From the NCBI RefSeq assembly GCF_029227915.1, contig NC_079885.1, forward strand, positions 19,293,001-19,357,000: 64,000 bases of DNA, read 5' to 3'. The notes beneath the pieces were generated by a model that made no database searches, had not been told where the DNA came from, and saw only the letters and a program-made list of their open reading frames with translations. The position numbers and the translations under genes were made by a program. Positions 57,659 to 64,000 of this stretch are shown piece by piece (position 1 is the stretch's first letter; each line of letters begins with the position of its first letter). The stretch is from Hydractinia symbiolongicarpus. Lineage: Eukaryota > Cnidaria > Hydrozoa > Anthoathecata > Hydractiniidae.

Positions 57659-58117
57659 AGTACGATTTTACAACATTTCCTATTGTCGAATCTGGCCATT
57701 GAAACTTTAAAATAATGTGGTAGTGTTAAGTCATTGATGGATTTGGTCCAATTAACAGAAAATGAACAATGCACAAACTCAGCATTTCCACTAGCTTTTT
57801 CCATGTGTTTAAGAAACCAATACAAATTTTCAATTGCATAATAAAAGTTGAGGAAGGTTTAGAATATGCTTTGGGTCGATTTGTTTGAAGGTTTTTGAGA
57901 GACATTCTTTCTCCAATATTTTACTAACAGCCCGATATGTAACTTGGTGATTTAACAACTTTGAGATCATCATATTGGCCAATGGCAGTGTTTCTGACTT
58001 TTAACTCGGCATTTAAGACATGTGAGAAACATTATCTCAAAAAAATTTGCGCTGAAAGGACGTATGTACAACTGTTATAATAGCATTTCAATCGCGAAAA
58101 TAATAGCATCATGCATA

Positions 58118-58189
58118 TCCCGTGTGGTCTAGTGGTTAGGATCCGGCGCTCTCACCGCCGTGGCCGGGGTTCGATTCCCCGCACGGGAG
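58118..58189 (+). tRNA. tRNA-Glu(CUC), exact consensus
   Basis: Exact consensus cloverleaf. Trailer CAATTGTAC without TTTT. Twin at 59704. Confidence 0.92.
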
Positions 58190-58643
58190 AATGCAATTGT
58201 ACAACATTTCCTATTGTCGAATCTGGCCATTGAAACTTTAAAATAATGTGGTTGTGTTAAGTCATTGATGGATTTGGTCCAACTAACAGAAAATGAACAA
58301 TGCACAAACTCAGCATTTTCACTAGCTTCTTCCATGTGTTTAAGAAACCAATACAAATTTTCAATTGCATAATAAAGGTTGAGGAAGATTTAGAAAATAC
58401 TTTGCCTCGAAGTGTTTGAAAGTTTTCGAGAGACATTCTTTCTCCAATATTTTTCTATTAGCTGGATATGTAACTTGGTGCTTTAATAACTTTGAGATCC
58501 TGATATTGGCCAATTGCGGTGTTTTTGACTTTTAACTCGGCATTTAAGACATATGAGAAACATTATCTCAAAAAACTTGCGCTGAAAGAACGTACGTATA
58601 ACTGTTTAAATAGCTTTTCAATCTCGAAAATAGCATCATTACA

Positions 58644-58714
58644 TCCCGTGTGGTCTAGTGGTTAGGATCCGGCGCTCTCACTGCCGTGGCCGGGTTCGAC
58701 TCCCCGCACGGGAG
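58644..58714 (+). pseudogene. tRNA-Glu(CUC) variant, 71 nt, T-stem deletion
   Basis: T arm CGGG-UUCGACU-CCCCG and G31-U39; acceptor perfect; TTTT present. Confidence 0.55.
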
Positions 58715-59172
58715 AGTACGATTTTACAATATTTCCTATTGTCGAATCTGGCCATTGAAACTTTAAAATAATGTGGTTGTGTTAAGTCATTGATGGATTT
58801 GGTCCACCTAACAGAAAATGAATATTGCAGAACCTCAGCGTTTCCACTAACTTTTTCGTCTGTTTAAGAAACAAGTACAAACTTTTAATTTCATAATAAA
58901 GGTTGAGGAAGATTTAGAAAATTCTTTGCCTCGAAGTGTTTGAAAGTTTTCGAGAGACATTCTTTCTCCAATATTTTACTAACAGCCCGATATGTAACTT
59001 GGTGATTTAACAACTTTGAGATCATCATATTGGCCAATGGCAGTGTTTCTGACTTTTAACTCGGCATTTAAGACATGTGAGAAACATTATCTCAAAAAAA
59101 TTTGCGCTGAAAGGACGTATGTACAACTGTTATAATAGCATTTCAATCGCGAAAATAATAGCATCATGCATA

Positions 59173-59244
59173 TCCCGTGTGGTCTAGTGGTTAGGATCCG
59201 GCGCTCTCACTGCCGTGGCCGGGGTTCGATTCCCCGCACGGGAG
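59173..59244 (+). tRNA. tRNA-Glu(CUC), G31-U39
   Basis: Consensus except one wobble at the bottom of the anticodon stem (CACTGCC). TTTT follows 8 nt downstream, making it one of the better formed genes. Confidence 0.86.
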
Positions 59245-59703
59245 AGTACGATTTTACAACATTTCCTATTGTCGAATCTGGCCATTGAAACTTTAAAATA
59301 ATGTGGTAGTGTTAAGTCATTGATGGATTTGGTCCAACTAACAGAAAATGAACAATGCACAAACTCAGCATTTCCACTAGCTTTTTCCATGTGTTTAAGA
59401 AACCAATACAAATTTTCAATTGCATAATAAAAGTTGAGGAAGGTTTAGAATATGCTTTGGGTCGATTTGTTTGAAGGTTTTTGAGAGACATTCTTTCTCC
59501 AATATTTTACTAACAGCCCAATATGTAACTTGGTGATTTAACAACTTTGAGATCATCATATTGGCCAATGGCAGTGTTTCTGACTTTTAACTCGGCATTT
59601 AAGACATGTGAGAAACATTATCTCAAAAAAATTTGCGCTGAAAGGACGTATGTACAACTGTTATAATAGCATTTCAATCGCGAAAATAATAGCATCATGC
59701 ATA

Positions 59704-59775
59704 TCCCGTGTGGTCTAGTGGTTAGGATCCGGCGCTCTCACCGCCGTGGCCGGGGTTCGATTCCCCGCACGGGAG
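59704..59775 (+). tRNA. tRNA-Glu(CUC), exact consensus
   Basis: Exact consensus, identical to 58118, with the same CAATTGTAC trailer lacking TTTT. Confidence 0.92.
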
Positions 59776-60229
59776 AATGCAATTGTACAACATTTCCTAT
59801 TGTCGAATCTGGCCATTGAAACTTTAAAATAATGTGGTTGTGTTAAGTCATTGATGGATTTGGTCCAACTAACAGAAAATGAACAATGCACAAACTCAGC
59901 ATTTTCACTAGCTTCTTCCATGTGTTTAAGAAACCAATACAAATTTTCAATTGCATAATAAAGGTTGAGGAAGATTTAGAAAATACTTTGCCTCGAAGTG
60001 TTTGAAAGTTTTCGAGAGACATTCTTTCTCCAATATTTTTCTATTAGCTGGATATGTAACTTGGTGCTTTAATAACTTTGAGATCTTGATATTGGCCAAT
60101 TGCGGTGTTTTTGACTTTTAACTCGGCATTTAAGACATATGAGAAACATTATCTCAAAAAACTTGCGCTGAAAGAACGTACGTATAACTGTTTAAATAGC
60201 TTTTCAATCTCGAAAATAGCATCATTACA

Positions 60230-60300
60230 TCCCGTGTGGTCTAGTGGTTAGGATCCGGCGCTCTCACTGCCGTGGCCGGGTTCGACTCCCCGCACGGGAG
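60230..60300 (+). pseudogene. tRNA-Glu(CUC) variant, 71 nt, T-stem deletion
   Basis: Twin of 58644 at 1,586 bp. TTTT present. Confidence 0.55.
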
Positions 60301-60753
60301 AGTACGATTTTACAATATTTCCTATTGTCGAATCTGGCCATTGAAACTTTAAAATAATGTGGTTGTGTTAAGTCATTGATGGATTTGGTCCACCTAACAG
60401 AAAATGAATATTGCAGAACCTCAGCGTTTCCACTAACTTTTTCGTCTGTTTAAGAAACAAGTACAAACTTTTAATTTCATAATAAAGGTTGAGGAAGATT
60501 TAGAAAATTCTTTGCGTCGAAGTGTTTGAAAGTTTTCGAGAGACATTCTTTCTCCAAAACTTTACAAACTTTCCGATATGTAACTTGGTGCTTTAATAAC
60601 TTTGACATCAGCAAATTGGCCAATGGCGGTGTTTCTGACTTTTAACTTGGCATTTAAGACATGTGAGAAACATTATCTGAAAAAACTTGCGCTGAAAGAA
60701 CCTACGTATAACTGTTTAAATAGCATTTCAATCGCTAAAATAACATCAACATA

Positions 60754-60825
60754 TCCCGTGTGGTCTAGTGGTTAGGATCCGGCGCTCTCACCGCCGTGGC
60801 CGGGGTTCAATTCCCCGCACGGGAG
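60754..60825 (+). tRNA. tRNA-Glu(CUC), G57A
   Basis: T loop UUCAAUU; still fits the B-box pattern. All stems perfect. Trailer CAATTGTAC. Confidence 0.82.
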
Positions 60826-61283
60826 AATGCAATTGTACAACATTTCCTATTATCGATTCTGGCCATTGAAACTTTAAAATAATGTGGTTGTGTTAAGTCT
60901 TTGATGGATTTGGTCGAACTAACAGAAAATGAACAATGCACAAACTCAGCATTTCCACTAGCTTTTTCCATGTGTTTAAGAAACCAATACAAATTTTCAA
61001 TTGCATAATAAAAGTGGAGAAAGCTTTAGAATATGCTTTGGGTCGATTTGTTTGAAGGTTTTTGAGAGACATTCTTTCTCCAATATTTTTCTATTAGCCC
61101 GATATGTAACTTGGTGCTTTAATAACTTTGAGATCATCATATTGGCCAATTGCGGTGTTTTTGACTTTTAACTCGGCATTTAAGACATATGAGAAACATT
61201 ATCTCAAAAAACTTGCGCTGAAAGAACGTACGTACAACTGTTAAAATAGCATTTCAATCGCGAAGTAAATATCATCATGCATA

Positions 61284-61355
61284 TCCCGTGTGGTCTGGTG
61301 GTTAGGATCCGGCGCTCTCTTCGCCGTAGCCGGGGTTCGATTCCCCGCACGGGAG
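61284..61355 (+). tRNA. tRNA-Glu(CUC), U37-U38 loop
   Basis: A14G, CUCUCUU, variable region TAGC; stems perfect; TTTT present. Confidence 0.68.
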
Positions 61356-61809
61356 AGTACGATTTTACAACATTTCCTATTGTCGAATCTGGCCATTGAA
61401 ACTTTAAAATAATGTGGTAGTGTTAAGTCATTGATGGATTTGGTCCAACTAAGACAAAATGAACAATGCACAAACTCAGCATTTCCACTAGCTTTTTCCA
61501 TGTGTTTAAAAAACAAGTAAAAATTTTCAATTGCATAATAAAGGTTGAGGAAGATTTAGAAAATACTTTGCCTCGAAGTGTTTGAAAGTTTTCGAGAGAC
61601 ATTCTTTCACCAATATTTTACTAACATCCCGATATGTAACTTGGTGCTTTAATAACTTTGAGATCAGCATATTGGATAATGCCGGTGTTTCTGACTCTTA
61701 ACTCGGCATTTAAGACATGTGAGAAACATTATCTGAAAAAACTTGCACTGAAAGAACGTACGTATAACTGTTTAAATAGCTTTTCAATCTCAAAAATAGC
61801 ATCATTACA

Positions 61810-61880
61810 TCCCGTGTGGTCTAGTGGTTAGGATCCGGCGCTCTCACTGCCGTGGCCAGGTTCGACTCCCCGCACGGGAG
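61810..61880 (+). pseudogene. tRNA-Glu(CUC) variant, 71 nt, T-stem deletion
   Basis: T arm CAGG-UUCGACU-CCCCG with a further change. G31-U39. TTTT present. Confidence 0.6.
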
Positions 61881-62337
61881 AGTACGATTTTACAACATTT
61901 CCTATTGTCGAATCTGGCCATTGAAACTTTAAAATAATGTGGTTGTGTTAAGTCATTGATGGATTTGGTCCACCTAAAAGAAAATGAATATTGCAGAACC
62001 TCAGTGTTTCCACTAACTTTTTCGTCTGTTTAAGAAACAAGTACAAATTTTTAATTTCATAATAAAGGTTGAGGAAGATTTAGAAAATTCTTTGCGTCGA
62101 AGTGTTTGAAGGTTGTCGAGAGACATTCCTTCACCAATATTTTACTAACAACCCGATAAGTAACTTGGTGCTTTAATAACTTTGAGATCAGCATATTGGA
62201 TAATGGCGGTGTTTCTGACTTTTAACTCGGCATTTAAGACATGTGAGAAACATTATCTGAAAAAACTTGCACTGAAAGAACGTACGTACAACTGTTAAAA
62301 TAGCATTTCAATCGCGAAAATAATAGCATCAGGCATA

Positions 62338-62409
62338 TCCCGTGTTGTCTAGTGGTTAGGATACGGCGCTCTCTTCGCCGTGGCCGGGGTTCGTTTCCCC
62401 GCACGGGAG
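62338..62409 (+). tRNA. tRNA-Glu(CUC), U37-U38, UUCGUUU T loop
   Basis: U9, A26, acceptor perfect, run of five T in the trailer. This unit is the closest uninterrupted relative of the one that received the transposon. Confidence 0.52.
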
Positions 62410-62863
62410 AATGCGTTTTTACAACATTTCATGTTGTCGAATCCTGCCTTTGCCACTTTAAAATAATGTGGTTGTGTTAAGTCATTAATGGATTTGGTCC
62501 AACTAACAGGAAATGAACAATGCACAAACTCAGCAATTCCACTAGCTTTTTCCATGTGTTTAAGGAGCAAGTACAAATTTTCAATTGCATAATAAAGGTT
62601 GAGGAAGACTTAGAAAATACTTTGCCTCGAAGTGTTTGAAAGTTTTCGAGAGACATTCTTTCTCCAAAACTTTACAAACTTTCCGATATGTAACTTGGTG
62701 CTTTAATAACTTTGACATCAGCAAATTGGCCAATGGCGGTGTTTCTGACTTTTAACTTGGCATTTAAGACATGTGAGAAACATTATCTGAAAAAACTTGC
62801 GCTGAAAGAACGCACGTATAACTGTTTAAATAGCATTGCAATCGCTAAAATAACATCAACATA

Positions 62864-62935
62864 TCCCGTGTGGTCTAGTGGTTAGGATCCGGCGCTCTCA
62901 CCGCCGTGGCCGGGGTTCGATTCCCCGCACTGGAG
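62864..62935 (+). tRNA. tRNA-Glu(CUC), C4-U69 mismatch
   Basis: Consensus except acceptor CACTGGA. No TTTT (GGTTTCAAAAC). Confidence 0.7.
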
Positions 62936-63393
62936 AATACGGTTTCAAAACATTTCCTATATTCGAATCTGGCCATTGAAACTTTAAAATAATGTGGTTG
63001 TGTTAAGTCATTGACGGATTTGGTCTATCTAACAGAAAATAGACAATGCAGAAAGTCAGCGTTTCCACTAACTTTTTCCGCATGGTTAAAAAACAAGTAT
63101 AAATTTTCAATTGCATAATAAAAGTTGAGGAAGCTTTAGAAAATGCTTTGGGTTGATTTGTTTGAAGATTTTCGAGAGACATTCTTTCTCCAATACTTTA
63201 CTGACAGCCCGATATGTAACTTGGTGCTTTAATAACTTTGAGATCAGCATATTGGCCAATGGCGGCCTTTTTGACTTTTAACTCGGCATTTAAGACATGT
63301 GAAAAACAGTATCTCAAAAGATTTTTGCTGAAAGAAAGTAAGTACAACTGTAAAAATAGCATTTCAATCGCGAAATAAATATCATCATGCAGA

Positions 63394-63465
63394 TCCCGTG
63401 TGGTCTAGTGGTTTGGATCCGGCGCTCTCTTCGCCGTGGCCGGGGTTCGATTCCTCGCACGGGGG
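63394..63465 (+). tRNA. tRNA-Glu(CUC), U37-U38 loop, U1-G72
   Basis: D loop has A21U (GGTTTGG). Acceptor CACGGGG makes a U1-G72 wobble, T stem has G51-U63, and the discriminator is G. TTTT present. Confidence 0.58.
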
Positions 63466-63923
63466 AATGCGATTTTACAACATTTCCTATTGTCGAATCC
63501 TGCCTTTGCCACTTTAAAATAATGCGGTGGTGTTAAGTCATTGATGGATTTGGTCCAACTAACAGAAAATGAACAATGCAGAACGTCAGCGTTTCCACTA
63601 ACTTCTTCCGCATGATTAAAAAACAAGTACAAATTTTCAATTGCATAATAAAAGTTGAGGAAGCCTTAGAAAATGCTTTGGGTCGATTTGTTTGAAGGTT
63701 TTCGAGAGACATTCTTTCTCCAATACTTTTATGACAGCCCGATATGTAACTTGGTGCTTTAATAACTTTATGATCATCATATTGGCCAATGGCGGTGTTT
63801 CTGACTTTTAACTCGGCATTTAAGACATGTGAGAAACATTATCTCAAAAAACTTGCGCTAAAAGGACGTACGTACAACTGTTAAAATAGCATTTCAATCG
63901 CGAAAATAATAGCATCATGCATA

Positions 63924-63993
63924 TCCCGTGTGGTCTAGTGGTTAGGATCCGGCGCTCTCACCGCCTTGGCGGGTTCGACTCCCCGCACGGGAG
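63924..63993 (+). pseudogene. tRNA-Glu(CUC) pseudogene, 70 nt
   Basis: Two T-stem bases are missing (GGG-UUCGACU-CCCCG) and the anticodon stem has C27-U43. The unit is cut by the window end. Confidence 0.62.
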
Positions 63994-64000
63994 AATACGA

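Larger units (their letters stand above)
57690..60510 (+). repeat. Segmental duplication, 1,586-bp offset
   Basis: 58118/59704 and 58644/60230 match, with shared rare words GTGATTTAACAAC and GGAAGGTTTAGAATATG upstream. Edges are approximate. Confidence 0.8.
1..64000 (+). repeat. Tandem array of ~530-bp tRNA-Glu units
   Basis: The whole window is a head-to-tail repeat interrupted only by the transposon at 54425-55163. Most tRNA starts are 526-531 bp apart. Intervals of about 519 bp follow the 12-nt T-arm deletion, and 526-bp intervals come from a shorter 5' flank. Longer gaps are 768 bp (14091 to 14859), 772 bp (15388 to 16160) and the transposon-bearing unit. A unit reads: tRNA of about 72 nt; a trailer that may carry TTTT 8 nt past the tRNA; a 3' flank of about 180 bp ending near the motif TTTAAG; and a 5' flank of about 270 bp with GATCATCATATTGGCCAATG and ACGTACGT blocks. 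Spacers of about 455 bp show no supportable protein gene. Three main 3'-flank families exist (GCACAAACTCAGC, GCAGAAAGTCAGC, GCAGAACCTCAGC) and are shuffled among units. Confidence 0.97.

Noticed and set aside
348-63632. A recurring minus-strand open reading frame of about 75 codons in most units
   Set aside because: It runs antisense through the tRNA and its 3' flank and recurs only because units are similar. Units with one-base T-stem deletions break its frame with no sign of correction, and it has no recognisable domain. The frame-preserving 12-nt deletion is explained by CCG slippage.
1-64000. A tRNA-derived SINE family
   Set aside because: Units are in tandem at a fixed period, in one orientation, with no poly(A) tails and no target duplications between them.
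1-64000. CRISPR array or bacterial tRNA operon
   Set aside because: The period of about 530 bp, lack of short direct repeats with unique spacers, absence of encoded CCA, and Pol III-type promoter boxes all speak for a eukaryotic tRNA repeat.
1-64000. Assembly artefact of a collapsed or expanded repeat
   Set aside because: Not excluded, but units carry many private and block-shared variants in consistent order, which a simple duplication error would not make. Near-identical blocks (28323-29984, 46370-48491) are the places to verify with long reads.

Overview
The window is one long head-to-tail array of a unit of about 530 bp. Each unit carries one tRNA-Glu-like gene, always on the + strand. 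I count 119 tRNA or tRNA-like loci from position 337 to 63993, spaced 518-531 bp apart apart from three longer gaps. The host is eukaryotic. The genes have a split internal RNA polymerase III promoter (A box and B box), encode no 3' CCA, and lie in AT-rich non-coding spacer with no bacterial-type genes. A TTAA-targeting DNA transposon remnant fits an animal genome, possibly an invertebrate, but the sequence does not name a species.

The inferred consensus tRNA is 72 nt: acceptor TCCCGTG/CACGGGA, anticodon stem CGGCG/CGCCG, loop CUCUCAC with anticodon CUC (Glu, GAG codons), T arm CGGGG-UUCGAUU-CCCCG, and discriminator G73. Eight copies match it exactly (starts 2459, 4576, 22498, 37841, 40485, 49447, 58118, 59704). 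The rest run from one-base variants to clear pseudogenes. Recurrent classes are: a U37-U38 anticodon loop (28 copies); a one-base T-stem deletion; a 12-nt deletion removing the T arm and B box (6 copies); a 5' strand starting AACC(G/A)TG (5 copies); and a D-arm TATAATGG form (6 copies). Nine copies carry a different anticodon: UUC (Glu, 4), GUC (Asp, 3), CUU (Lys, 1) and CAC (Val, 1).

The spacer between tRNAs is about 455 bp and holds no protein gene that I can support. It contains a variable RNA polymerase III stop signal just past the tRNA, and conserved blocks including ATTGGCCAAT and ACGTACGT upstream of the next tRNA.

Layout: 1-336 is the 3' part of a unit cut by the window edge. Nested duplications lie on top of the basic period: 1,587 bp offset at 4.8-7.7 kb, 1,297 bp at 13.3-15.9 kb, 530 bp at 17.2-18.3 kb, 1,058 bp at 19.9-22.0 kb, an A-B-C pattern at 26.5-30.7 kb, 1,054 bp at 30.8-32.9 kb, 2,644 bp at 37.7-42.5 kb, 1,061 bp at 46.4-48.5 kb and 1,586 bp at 57.7-60.5 kb. 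Two units near 14.6 and 15.9 kb have lost their tRNA and end at a short palindrome. The only unrelated DNA is a 739-bp piggyBac-like non-autonomous element at 54425-55163, inserted at a TTAA that is still present, empty, in sister units. The picture is a tRNA-Glu array evolving by unequal exchange and conversion, holding a mixture of apparently sound genes, anticodon mutants and dead copies.
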